Below, piece after piece: positions 49,614 to 60,000 of a stretch of 60,000 nt of DNA. The notes under the pieces are model-generated. The model was not told the DNA's origin and did not search any database. It was given only the letters and a program-made list of their open reading frames with translations. Made by a program: the position numbers and the translations under genes. The stretch is from the NCBI RefSeq assembly GCF_964340395.1, contig NC_135550.1:14612408-14672407 (forward strand). The letters run 5' to 3'. Position 1 is the first letter of the stretch, and each line of letters starts with the position of its first letter. This stretch comes from Glandiceps talaboti. Lineage: Eukaryota > Hemichordata > Enteropneusta > Spengelidae.

Positions 49614-52600
49614 GTAAGTACCGTCATTACTACATACTCTATATTTTAAAGGTGAGAAACCTCAAATGTAAGTTACGATTATTTTGGAGTAAGAAAATAA
49701 GCATATCTGAGTGAATAGTCACAAAAAATGGCAAATGGTAAAGACCTACTTCGGATCTGGATCAAAATCTAGGTGTGAAAACCAGTTGTTTGGCAGAGTT
49801 ATAAGAAAAGTTGGTCCTGAAGATTCCGTGTAATTTGTACTAAGATCAAAAACTAATGCGATGATCAGGGATTAAAACATTTCTTGAAACATACTCTTTA
49901 AGAAATTAAGAGGAGAGTAGTGTCTTTGTCAGTGATCAGATAGCAATATCAATGCCCCCCCCCCCCAACTTGACACCATGACAACACGATATTCTTGAGA
50001 AGTGGAATTTTCATGTTTATTCAGTATTAAAGCCAAAACCATTCATTTGTAAGTGGGATCCATGGATATTCATTCTCTCAGGGTGGTACTTTACATTTAC
50101 GACTGAACATAAATGTTTGATATATTCATTTTTAAAAATTGGAAATTATCCAAGAGAATTCCCAAAATATATCAATATCTATACACATCTGTAGGTGTAT
50201 CTTGTTAAACTTAAATACAACCGTCTCCGCAATTACTGGATATCCAGAGGGAAAAAAGGAAGTTTGTAAAGGATTGCCCTGACAGGTGCATCTGTGCTGG
50301 GTATTTTGTTGTCCCTGAGCTCAGGGCCATTTACGATACAGAAAAAAAAATATTATGATGAACACCCATATCATTTCCTTGTTCAGGAAACGTATCATTC
50401 CATTTCTCAAAAATAATGTCAATTTTTTTTTTTTAGTTGAACTAACTTGGAGTGGATTTGTCAGGACATTCATAAAAGTGGAAAGAATGATAGTTTTGTT
50501 GCTAGAAGTTAAAATAGAATAAGATGAAATATATAAATTTGAAATATTGATGTATGTTATAAGAGAGTTAGATAGATGGAATTGATTTATTGGATAACAG
50601 TGGTTGCTTCTGGAAATATAACCAGACATTGAGATTTATTTTGGCATGAGTTGTCTGCTGCTATTGTAGTGTCATATTCCATTGGCGTAGTAGTCGTAGC
50701 TACCTTTCGGTTCTCAGTTCTGTCACTGTTTGAGGTAAAGATATTGATGTCATTCAGAGACAGACCATACAGACACTATATAAACTACCTCTTTACTCAT
50801 TCAGTACATTTCCAAGGTAAAATTAGATGTACCTACTACTTGCGATTTGTAATAAAATACTATCAATCATTTTATGGGGAGCCTGTTCTTTTCCAACTCA
50901 GAGTGAATCACCTTGTCTTGATGCACTTGTACATGCATGTCTATGGAGACCAGGTTTTGGGAGTAACCTTTGACCTCCAGGACCGTGAACTTTATTGCCA
51001 TGACAACATAGTATAATGTCACAAAATAAAATGTATAATTTACATCATCGATGTCTGTCTTGGTTTGTGTCAAATTTTGTCACTTACCTGATATGATGAT
51101 GATGATCTGTTAATAAGATGTAGGCTAGTCAGAATTTCTGGAAACCGTTTGAGTTTACAATGTACTTTTGTTGAAGCTTGCATTTGTGTACATCATTCCT
51201 ATTGGTAGTTTTATGTGTAAAAGTCCTCCAAGTATCGAACTGAAAAACAAGCTAAGACATTAAAAATGATTCCTGGCATTGTTGAAAATCATTGAAATGA
51301 AAAAAAGTTTTATTGTAAAAAAAAAAGTGGGAGACATAAAAGTTGATGCTGAGGTTAACATGATCAAATAACAGTACTCCGATTAGTTGGCTGGAAAAAT
51401 GCCCAATATGATTAAACTGCTCTCTCATAACTTGGCTGTCTTCCAAGGCCAACAATCTTTTTTTCCAATCAACTGAAAACATGAAAAAGAAGGTAGAAAC
51501 ATTACTGAGTGTATGTAACAAGTAATCCTTACCCAAACATTCTATCGGCTTTCCCATTTTTCCAAACAACACACAGCCATTTGGGTTGAGTACAGGTTAA
51601 TATGAAGCCTGTCAGTCGCACATGACTACCATTGATATTATGATAGTTTATTGAGTTTGTGATAATCTTAAGTTTTCTACGCCTGCCGGCAGTATACAAT
51701 ATTGATGAAGGAAAACCGTGCTTGTAGTTGGAAGATCCTATATTTCCTCATTACGGTCATCGAGGTGCAGACAAATGACTGGTAGTAGATAGAATATGAA
51801 ATTTCTCCTTTCTTTTCATGAAAACAGTCCTGTTGATAGTAGAAAGTACTTGATCAGTAGTTAGTTATTTCTATGAAATTTTGTGGGAAGGAACTTTATT
51901 GTTATGAGAAGTGAACATTTCACTGACCTATAGATCATCAAAACTTGTCTGTAATGACTGAAGTAATGAAATTCGGTGACTTACATGTACTGATCAGAAT
52001 CAGTGAATATGAAAAACGTTAAAAATGTGTGAGGAAGTGCTAAGGTTGTATAATGATGTAAATAGAGACAGCACTCGTGTATAGATTCTAGTCAGTAGTG
52101 GCTCTCAGTGCACCCGAGGCCATCTCCAAAGATCTGTGAAATAATGAATCAGGATCAGGTGACAGTCATGTGACAGCCTTCCTCATCTCCTGACATTATT
52201 GGTGAACCGAATGTACAAAATGTACATGTTGTCTCCATCCCATGCAGTGACAAAGCATTTTTGTCTTGTTTTAGAGACAGAATAGGGAAGTAAATACCAT
52301 CACTGAATATATATGACAGTGATAAATACTTCAAATTATTGATATTAACTGGGTTAAAATAGTGAACATTTTGAAAAATGTAATCGTAATTTAGGAGGTC
52401 ATTTTGCTATGAATTATTTGTTTGTTAAATTGTACAATATTGACTGGACTTTGTCATAGCTGTGTTTTTTGCTGTCAGGAAAATAAGCGAAATATAGAAC
52501 ACTTGTGACAGAATCAGTGTGGTATAATGGTAATTACGTCTCGTGTGGCTCTGTCTGAAAAATTGGCCAATGATGAACAAGTAATCACTCATCTCGACCC

Positions 52601-53415
52601 AAATACATATATACTCCTAATGGAAGCCATAGTGTTTCTGTATAGATTACTAGTTGAATCAGTGTTGGAGACAAGGTTTTGGTTGGGTTGGTATATACAT
52701 ACGTGTACATTATCTATCAGAATCAAAGTCTGTGTAGAGATTAAACCAGTCTGTATTTTATATACTACTAGTAAAAGAATGAGGAGAAATACATAATCGA
52801 TCTTGACATATATGAAACCCAGTTATGTAGTTGGGATGTTAATTTACTGTAGTGTCTCAGATGTCTGGACAGACAGATTAGTATGTGTGAGTCGTTGTAA
52901 TGCATGGTAGCTTAAAACATGCATGATTTATTACGTACAAAAAAAAAATCATGTACCGTACTGTGTTGTGTATGATTTGGGGAATAGAGTTTATATCCAG
53001 GTTAGTGAACGATGTACCATCTGAATTCCAGTGTTTTTTATCAATGATGGCACACACGCTGGACCCAGCTTTCCGTGTGATAAAAATATTGGATTGAATA
53101 TTCCTCTAAATAATTTAACAACATAGATCATCATACTTCAATATCCCTAACCCTAATTTTACTTTTTCTGTCATTTTGTTTGGGTAATAAAATATCTTAG
53201 GGTATAAATGTATATTAACCTCTATTTTGGGGGGCCTAGTGTTCTTCTGTTTTAGAACCTTTGTTGTGGTTAGTTTGAAAGGTAATCAACAGTGTGTTGT
53301 CTATTAAAAGCCAATTTGATGTACCACTGACAAAACAGTTTCTTATGACACAGCAAAATTTTGTGTCCCTCGGATACAATGTGACCTACAAGACAATTCA
53401 TTCGTTATCACTGAC

Positions 53416-54006
53416 CCACAACACAAAATGTTGTCTTTTATTGTATAGTAACTCCTACAGTTTCCCGTTCATTTATACGTAATTATGTATAATTTGAGAG
53501 TGAAAGCAGGCAGTATTAAATCATTTGCTAACACTGGGAGATTGTACTTGCTCTAATGCAGTGTGAAAGAAATTCTGCTTTCAATTCACATAGTATATGT
53601 CTTCAGGGTTAAAATGGAAAAAAAAAACCAACCCTACATTGTTTCCTGTTCACTCGGCATTACGATGCATAGTTTGGCATGAAAAAAACAGGTAGCAATC
53701 AGTTTAAAACACAGGTTTTACCTTCTCTGCTGTGACACAAATACTGTTTTCAATTCATGAAGTAACACTATGTCTACAGGGGAAACTGGTAAAACTTGCA
53801 TTTAGTTTCCGGTTCTTCTAACAGTACACTGTCTGATACAGAGCAACAACCAGACAGCATCCACTATAAACACAGGTAGATTTCACCTATTCTTGCAATG
53901 AACAAAAATGTTGCTTTCAATTTCACACATTATCATGCCTCCAAAGGAGAAAACTAGCATAAGTGCTCTTTCCCAGTTTTTTTCTGAGTGGTATTCAGCC
54001 AATGAT
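53416..54006. repeat. ~165-bp tandem array, about four degenerate units
   Basis: Units start near 53416, 53562, 53732 and 53897 at a [GC]TTTTCAATTCA-type core. Each includes a TTTCC-GTTC motif and an A-rich stretch. Units are diverged, indicating an old array. Confidence 0.75.
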
Positions 54007-55080
54007 TTCAGGAGAAAAGTGGATTGAAAGAATCAAACGCTGTTCAACTCTGAATATTAGTATTTGACCTACAGTGTCAGTGATTGCTCAGCTGCATTCC
54101 TTACATTGGTTACGAGGACATGAAGCAAAACACAAGCCATCAATAATGTGATTAGTTATGATAGCAAGGATGAACATATGACATATTGATGACAAAAAAA
54201 TATGTAATGAATTTAACTGCCGCATCTAAAATGAGCACTCATTGCATATCGAAATAATCGTAACATAAAATACTATGCAGATACAAGACTGTTGGTGAAC
54301 CGTGGATTTTTAACATTTCAAGACTCAGTCTTTTTAGTGTGTCATGAAATGGATACAGTTGTGAAGTAAATGTTTATGAAAGAGTATTCAGGATTGTCTT
54401 AAATTTTTTTTTTTTTAATGTTAGATCGTGTTATCAATGTTTGAAATAACGAGCCTAGTAGGTAATAAGTCAGGAAGGGAAGTCTTGCTTCTATTCATAT
54501 TGCCATTAGTGAAGTAAGCAGTGTTTTAATGATAAAGAAAGCCTGTTAGCAAGCAGTTTCCAGATAAGGTGAAATTGACTGCTGACTGAGTTGAGTCTTG
54601 GGATGAATTGATTGGTGATTTATAATGTCTTTTTTTTTACCACGTTTTTTTTTTTTTTGGATAGCACCCACGCAATGAGGAGAAACAAAAGGTTCCGATC
54701 TCATTAGCCTTGGTTGTTGGCTTTATCACTTTGTACAAGGTAGAACGTGTCGACACTGTTCATGTTGGTTTAACCTTACCAATGATATAATCACCACGGT
54801 GATATTGACAAGGACAGTGGTGCGCTAGACTTACTGAATGGGGGGGGGGGGGGGTTCGTTAAAGACTTTTCAAGACTCGATGACACATTTTTTGGTTTGC
54901 GATATGTTTGAAGATGAATTTGTAAATTGTAACTAGAAATGATAACGGGATGAATATTTGTAGAGAGTTTCATAGTTTTGTGATTAAAGAAAACCTTTCA
55001 AATGTAAAATTGCAGAAAAATACAAACATATAACGATATAGAATGCACAAATTATTATGTTTTTAAAAGTCATGATTCAA

Positions 55081-55240
55081 TCCCGCAGGGTTGCTCATTA
55101 GTATTATCCCGTTCAATGGAGTCATGAAGGTTAGATAAGATCATTTGTTGGTCTGAAACAACCTTATTTTGTAAAGCACTAACAGAAAACTGTGTTTTAC
55201 ACCTAGATTTTAATTCTCACCCAAACTGGGCCTTTTGTAA
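55081..55240. repeat. Repeat D, copy 1 in intron 5
   Basis: Shared order: GCAGGGTTGCTCATTAGT, TTATC, CAATGGAGTCATGAAGG and AAACTGGGCCTTTTGTAA. Related copies lie at 55587 and 57629. A truncated start (GGGTCTTGCGTTCGTGTTTT) at 55261 runs straight into an A22 tract. Confidence 0.65.
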
Positions 55241-55586
55241 AGACCAGGGATTATATCAAAGGGTCTTGCGTTCGTGTTTTAAAAAAAAAAAAAAAAAAAA
55301 AAATTAAGGAATAAAAATGTGACATGTTTTTGTTCTAATTTTGTTTTGACGATTATGTTGACAGTGTGTATATGTTTTATAACTTGATACAGTTTATTGT
55401 TAATTATTTGGATTATCTGTAGTAATTGATTTGATTAATCAGTTCAAGTAAACTACTTCTGAAGGTTTTAGGGAATGGAAATCATATCGTGTGAATACTT
55501 TTAATCGTGATATTTTACATGGAGATTTAGAAATTAAGAATGTAAATGTTGAATCGCCTGATGTAGAAGAAGCACCTAAACCTCTT

Positions 55587-55740
55587 TGCAGGGTCTTGCA
55601 TTAGTGTTATCTTATCAGTGGAGCCGTGAGGATGATGAAGGGTCATTCGTTTTGTTCTAATTCAACTTTTTCCATAGCTCTACTACCAGTTTTTCACGCC
55701 AGATTTTTTAATCTGAATTCAAACTTGGCTTTTTAAATAA
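55587..55740. repeat. Repeat D, copy 2 in intron 5
   Basis: GCAGGGTCTTGCATTAGTGT, TTATCTTATCAGTGGAGCCG, a TTTTGTTCTAATTCAAC block and CAAACTTGGCTTTTTAAA align with copies 1 and 3. Confidence 0.65.
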
Positions 55741-56080
55741 AACATAGCAGACAGACTCAAATATAAAACTCTTAAAAATAACAAAAAAAAGTACATCGTA
55801 GATATAGTAATATCTAAATGTCAGCTGATCAGAAACTTACTGCAGAGATTATGGAATATAAAAATATATGTAGAGTATGAACAAAATGGAGAAATGGTGT
55901 CACTGACTGAATCTTGATACTTTAAGTATTTTGATATATATTTGATATAAAATACACAATTCCAACAACTACCCATGAAATACCCATGTATATGTACCTG
56001 TTGATTTGAATATCACCAGTAATTTGTGTATTTTATATTCATTCAAGAGAGATTTATACAGAAAACATGATATCATGGAG

Positions 56081-56434
56081 TCATGGTGGGCAAACGGTTA
56101 GAGTGGTCGGTTTGGAATCTGCAGGTGGCAGGTTTGAGCCCCATCATGCCATTTGTTTCTGAATGGCTAACGTCCGTGGGCAAGATTTGAACCACGACTG
56201 TGCCTTAGTCAACCCAGCTGTATAATTGGGGACCTGGTAGGATAGAGGTTGCAATGTAACATGCTTTAATCCTATGCGCTTAAAAAGGCTGCAATAGATT
56301 GAATGTTCCCCAGGGAGTTGAGGAAGTACAAAAGAAGACCGTTGTGCCCGCTATAGATCCGAGCCAGGGGTAATAATTTCCCACCCAGTCGGGTGCTCAA
56401 AGCGCTTTACAAAAACCAAATTTATTATTATTAT
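56081..56434 (+). mobile_element. tRNA-derived SINE with (ATT)n tail
   Basis: A 5' tRNA-like head carries an A-box-like GGGCAAACGGTTAGAGTGG and a B-box-like GGTTTGAGCCC (56131-56141), correctly spaced for an internal RNA polymerase III promoter. A ~200-bp body follows, with GTCAACCCAGCTGTATAA and CCCCAGGGAGTTGAGG. The 3' end GCTCAAAGCGCTTTAC is followed by TTATTATTATTAT. This is the standard SINE plan. The head is too degenerate to be a working tRNA. Target duplications are not obvious, and the mobilising LINE is unknown. Confidence 0.75.
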
Positions 56435-57009
56435 CTATTCTTGATGCCTTCATAATTGGGAATATATAAGTAACATGGAGACTAATGATCCAGGGAGCAT
56501 TTTGTAACCCCTGCAATTATTGAAAAAAATTATTGTTAAATATTTGCACGCAATCAATATAAGATATGTATACCGGAGACCAGAAGAAAATATTGATTTG
56601 ATATTAGATACAATTTCTCAGAAGTAGTCTGTTATTGATATTTTCAAAACTAGTGTAATTTTAGACATGAAGCAAAAACACTAAAATGTTAATTCTAATA
56701 CATTAGATTTTTTCGTTCATGAAGATGCGCCACTAGCATTGCCATTTTCATGATCAACTTACATAAACATATGAAACGTTGGAAGGTAGTCTTCTCCAAG
56801 TGTTAGTACGTAATACACGTTTTTGGAGCAGACACGAATGATGGATAGAGTTACATGTACTGACGTCAGACTTGTGTATTTCATTGATTTTTCACTCCGT
56901 CAAACTCTCATGTCTTGTCAAATGAGGAAAGAAGTAAAACACTATGAATGCTAACAGTTGATATTTGATGACAGTGATTTTAGAATTCTTTGAACAACCG
57001 TGTACTGTG

Positions 57010-57371
57010 AAAGCTACACTATCTGTAACTAGAGTTTTTTTTTTCCATTGATCAGCGAACCAACAGTATATATTCACAGAAAATTGATAAAATACCAATA
57101 ATTAGATATTGTACATGTGGTTAGTTAGAGGTAATTTTTTTAACCATGGGTAGTAACAGGTTGAAGGGGTGATTTTGTTTTAGTGTAGCTGATTTTAGGG
57201 TGGGGACCCAAAAATCAATTTAATTTGATTTTTTAGTATCTTGTTAGTGTACGGTTACACAAATATGTGTACCCACAGGTGATTGAATACTGCTCAGGTG
57301 TACAAGATTACAATAACGTCATTATACATATAACAAAGCCGTTTTAACAAGTACTCCAGTTGTGGCTAGTG
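57010..57371. repeat. Dispersed repeat C, copy 2
   Basis: Same-orientation homologue of 38976-39310. It shares AAAATACCAATAATTAGA and the GGGGACCCAAAAATCAATTT block. The copies are separated by 18 kb and lie in different introns. Confidence 0.75.
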
Positions 57372-57628
57372 CAACGTTAATGACTGATATTTATTATGTA
57401 AAAAGTAAATATCTGCTACCTCACAGCTCAGATTGTTCAATTTCTACATATGCTCATCAGCCAGTTCAAGATAATCAGGTATCACAATTGCTTTTAATAT
57501 AGTATGCACCTCAGGAATTAAACTTTTACAAATGTTACTTTTGTACTTTTAGGTGGTTCTAGTAATATTATATGATTTCCAAGGAAATGAGTCTTTCTTT
57601 ATTTAAAGGCCAGGGTTTCAGTTTTCAA

Positions 57629-57740
57629 TCCCAGGTTCTATTTAAATGTTATCTTATCAGTGGAGCCATAAGGATTAAAATAGTCTTGTTGATTTTGTTC
57701 CAACTAACTTTTTCTTATATTACTGCCATTTCCTACATGT
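57629..57740. repeat. Repeat D, copy 3 in intron 5
   Basis: TTATCTTATCAGTGGAGCC is identical to copy 2, followed by ATAAGG and a TTTTGTTCCAACTAAC block. Confidence 0.65.
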
Positions 57741-59480
57741 AAAAAATGTTTGTTTAATGTCAATTGTGTGTTCATCAAAGAACTGCTAGATCATCATTTT
57801 TCCTATATTTGTATGTTTTGTGTTTGCATACTTGTAGACAAGTCTAATCAATGAGTAGTCAGCGAGCGACTAAGTGTACGTGTAAGAGCAAAGTACGTGA
57901 TTAGGATTCATTTTTACAAGTCAGTAAATTGCAGCAAGATGGTCTTTTTAATTGGCTCCACATCCCATCTCCTCTGGCCAAGAGATGATCAAATATTGAG
58001 TCTACATAAGTAAATTTCATGAAAATATTTGTAAAAATTTCTCGGATATATATATGTCTGTCAATGATGAAGTATCTTCTGAAAATTGAAAGAAAGACGT
58101 AGACTATGTTCAGATAAACGTGATAGGTCAGCTAGCTATTGATGATTACTATGTTTCACCACCTTTTAAAGGTCTTCGACTGTCATTTCAAGTATTACCT
58201 ACTTGTGTTGTGATTTCATGAAAAAGGTGTTTTCAGAAATGTCAAATATGTGTGAATAGGTAAAAAGGTGTGCATTGAAGGACTTTGCAATTAGAGCTCG
58301 TACACATTTGAAGATTATACACACCATGACGTTGAAGGTTTCAAAGTGATCTTGTAATTGTCATTGATATGCAAGTGAACTTAGAAAAATAATGGACAAC
58401 CATCAACTCAAAGTGAACCCATCTGAGAGATTATTGTCAAGATAAGAATACCGCATTTCAACCGTCACGCCATACATAGTATTAGGATCTATGATCATCT
58501 GCATGCAAATTACGGTACCAATGAAAATTACTTGAAAAATTATCTAAATGGTACATTATCTAGTATTGATTAATATGAAGGGGTTGTTTGAATTTTTAAA
58601 ATTTCAAAAATGAATAATTTTCAAGATAAATTTATTCTAATGATGAGGAATTAAAACAGTTTGGATGAGACAGAATCATGCATACATTTGTAGAGGTACA
58701 TGTATCATCCACATTGTTGATATTCAAGATTTGTGTCGACTCGTTTTATTTCATGCCATTTTAATACATCACATCGCTGTTATTTGCAAATAAATTCAAA
58801 CTTTGTACTGCATCAGCATCTGAAAATAAATCTTAGTATAGTGCCTTGGGTTTCCTTGGGGGGATGTACATGTAAAGTCACGATGTTTACTTTACGCACA
58901 CATCATCATGACTTCAGAAAGTCGTTGCCAATAAAGTAGTAAAGTGTACCAACCCATGTCAGTGTCTCTGATTTGTAAAGACATCGATAACCAAAAGATG
59001 TCAGTTTTCCACATTGATTTCTGTAATGAAAGCTGCAATCAACACAGACATCTTGGCTCACCTAAATGAAAAAAAAAAAAAATTGACAACAATGCGAGAA
59101 CAATTTCATGTGTTGATATGACTATATGTATATTTTTATTTTTGATGATATGATTCAAGATGTAACATCCCAAGTCACCTCTACATCATTTTCACTATGA
59201 TTGAACATTCCATTGGACCTTAACCAAGAGATATTTATATGTAAAAGGTGGAACAGTTCACCAAGTAATGGATTAATTGATCATATATTCACTTCAGAAA
59301 TTACTGAGTTTCCACATCTCGAGGGTACGGGTGAAATGGAGTAGAGCATTAAAAGGGGGCATGAAATCTGCATACCAATGTCCAGGTGCTGTATTTAGTG
59401 ATGGGAGGATGTGTGATTTGAGTAAACACTGATGATGTTGTATATTAATGCATGTCTCGTATCGTGCTTTCTCTTGGTAG

Positions 59481-59540
59481 GTTTATATATGAGACAGAAC
59501 ATTTCAATGGGGTAGGAGAGCTTCTGGAGATACTGGGAAG
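59481..59540 (+). CDS. PPP2R5E: Exon 6 of PP2A B56 regulatory subunit (last visible exon)
   Basis: This exon supplies the third base of codon 223, then residues 224-242 (FIYETEHFNGVGELLEILG) and the first two bases, AG, of codon 243. The family has Ser there, followed by IINGFALPL. The motif YETEHFNG and the helix ELLEILG are strongly conserved in B56. The acceptor CTCTTGGTAG is acceptable, and the donor GGAAG|GTAAGC is good, phase 2. The next exon should begin with a base completing Ser and then encode the IINGF segment. It is not in the window, and the remaining ~460 bases are intronic. GVGELLE has Gly where vertebrate paralogues usually have Ala. Confidence 0.94.
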
Positions 59541-59632
59541 GTAAGCAAAATAGTTGTATGTGCGTCTGTACATGTGTGCGTTTGTATGTATGTGTGTGTG
59601 TGTGTGTGTGTGTGTATGTTTAGTACCTGTAT

Positions 59633-59679
<47 letters not shown>

Positions 59680-60000
59680 ATGTACATGCATGCACGCGCA
59701 TGCACACGTGTGTTTATCTGCCCGTCAACTTATCTGTCCATCAGTTTGTTTGTGATTTTACTTTATAGATACTGATGTTTCACACTTGTGGGGGGAATGA
59801 AATATTAAAGATATTAGAATAAGATGGTTATTAGTTTTGTCTGCCTTTTGCTAAGTGATAGCAACATCTGTGATAAATAAGACAGGAGTGTCCCCAATTA
59901 TAACATTGAAATTATAGTATACCATGATAGTCATGTATCACCAAAATAAATGGCTATGTCATCAGAAAACTTTGTTGTTAAAACTGCCTGTCAAAAGTGA
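59541..60000 (+). other. Start of intron 6, runs off the window
   Basis: The intron starts with GTAAGC, phase 2. It holds a compound TG microsatellite (59566-59705) and then AT-rich sequence with no feature that I can support. Confidence 0.8.
59566..59705. repeat. Compound (TG)n microsatellite
   Basis: Two TG runs (59591-59614 and 59634-59678) are separated by a short spacer and followed by alternating CATG/CACG purine-pyrimidine sequence, a plausible Z-DNA former. It lies 26 bases beyond the exon 6 donor. Confidence 0.93.

Larger units (their letters stand above)
49614..59480 (+). other. Intron 5 of the B56 gene (~9.9 kb)
   Basis: The intron runs from GTAAGT to CTTTCTCTTGGTAG, phase 2. It contains a ~165-bp tandem array (53416-54006), a G14 tract (54841-54854), copies of one repeat at 55081-55240, 55587-55740 and 57629-57740 with an A-rich truncated piece at 55261-55303, a tRNA-derived SINE (56081-56434) and the second copy of a dispersed repeat (57010-57371). 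Open frames at 50651-51016 and 52527-52796 have no recognisable domain. The rest, including 49,620-53,400, is AT-rich and featureless to me. Confidence 0.85.

Noticed and set aside
50651-51016. 121-codon + strand frame in intron 5
   Set aside because: No recognisable motif. The hydrophobic start could be read as a signal or membrane segment, but composition follows the local AT bias.
52527-52796. 89-codon + strand frame in intron 5
   Set aside because: No homology recognised and no acceptor/donor pair that would join it to the B56 frame.
56081-56150. Functional tRNA gene
   Set aside because: A and B boxes exist but the T stem and acceptor pairing are broken, and a SINE body and tail follow.

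Overview
This is an AT-rich animal nuclear window. It holds one long, intron-rich protein-coding gene on the + strand plus a dense set of non-autonomous transposable elements and tandem repeats. There are no operons, ribosome binding sites or prokaryotic signals. Long GT-AG introns, CpG clustering only at the promoter, abundant TACATGTA-type motifs, MITEs and a tRNA-derived SINE suggest an invertebrate metazoan, probably marine (lophotrochozoan or invertebrate deuterostome). I cannot name the species.

The gene is a B56 (B') regulatory subunit of protein phosphatase 2A. It belongs to the alpha/beta/epsilon class and is closest by eye to vertebrate PPP2R5E (Drosophila widerborst). Six coding exons are visible: 3812-3956, 20920-21116, 43417-43518, 45484-45576, 49483-49613 and 59481-59540. 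They join without a frame break into about 242 residues, roughly the N-terminal half of a protein usually near 470 residues. The last exon ends at a GTAAGC donor, so the 3' half lies beyond the window. Intron lengths are about 17.0, 22.3, 2.0, 3.9 and 9.9 kb, followed by a sixth that runs off the end.

Layout: 1-3360 is intergenic, with a GAT microsatellite, an 83-bp foldback element and a Harbinger-like MITE with TAA target duplications. 3361-3811 is the CpG-rich promoter/5' UTR. Intron 1 (3957-20919) carries a 51-bp minisatellite, an inverted-repeat element (9.4-11.05 kb), a palindromic MITE with a hAT-like MITE nested inside it (perfect 8-bp target duplication), a second Harbinger-like MITE, a 98-bp inverted repeat and a decayed hAT-like copy. 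Intron 2 (21117-43416) carries a 228-bp TGTA microsatellite, two long-TIR MITEs, several tandem duplications and one copy of a dispersed repeat. Intron 4 (45577-49482) has a foldback element with a 128-bp AG tract at its edge and the second copy of the palindromic MITE. Intron 5 (49614-59480) has a ~165-bp tandem array, a multi-copy repeat, a tRNA-derived SINE and the second dispersed-repeat copy.

I found no second gene, tRNA, rRNA or CRISPR array, and no novel enzymatic system. What is new-looking is the set of repeat families, several with readable target-site duplications. All other open frames are short, lack recognisable domains, and many are translated microsatellites.
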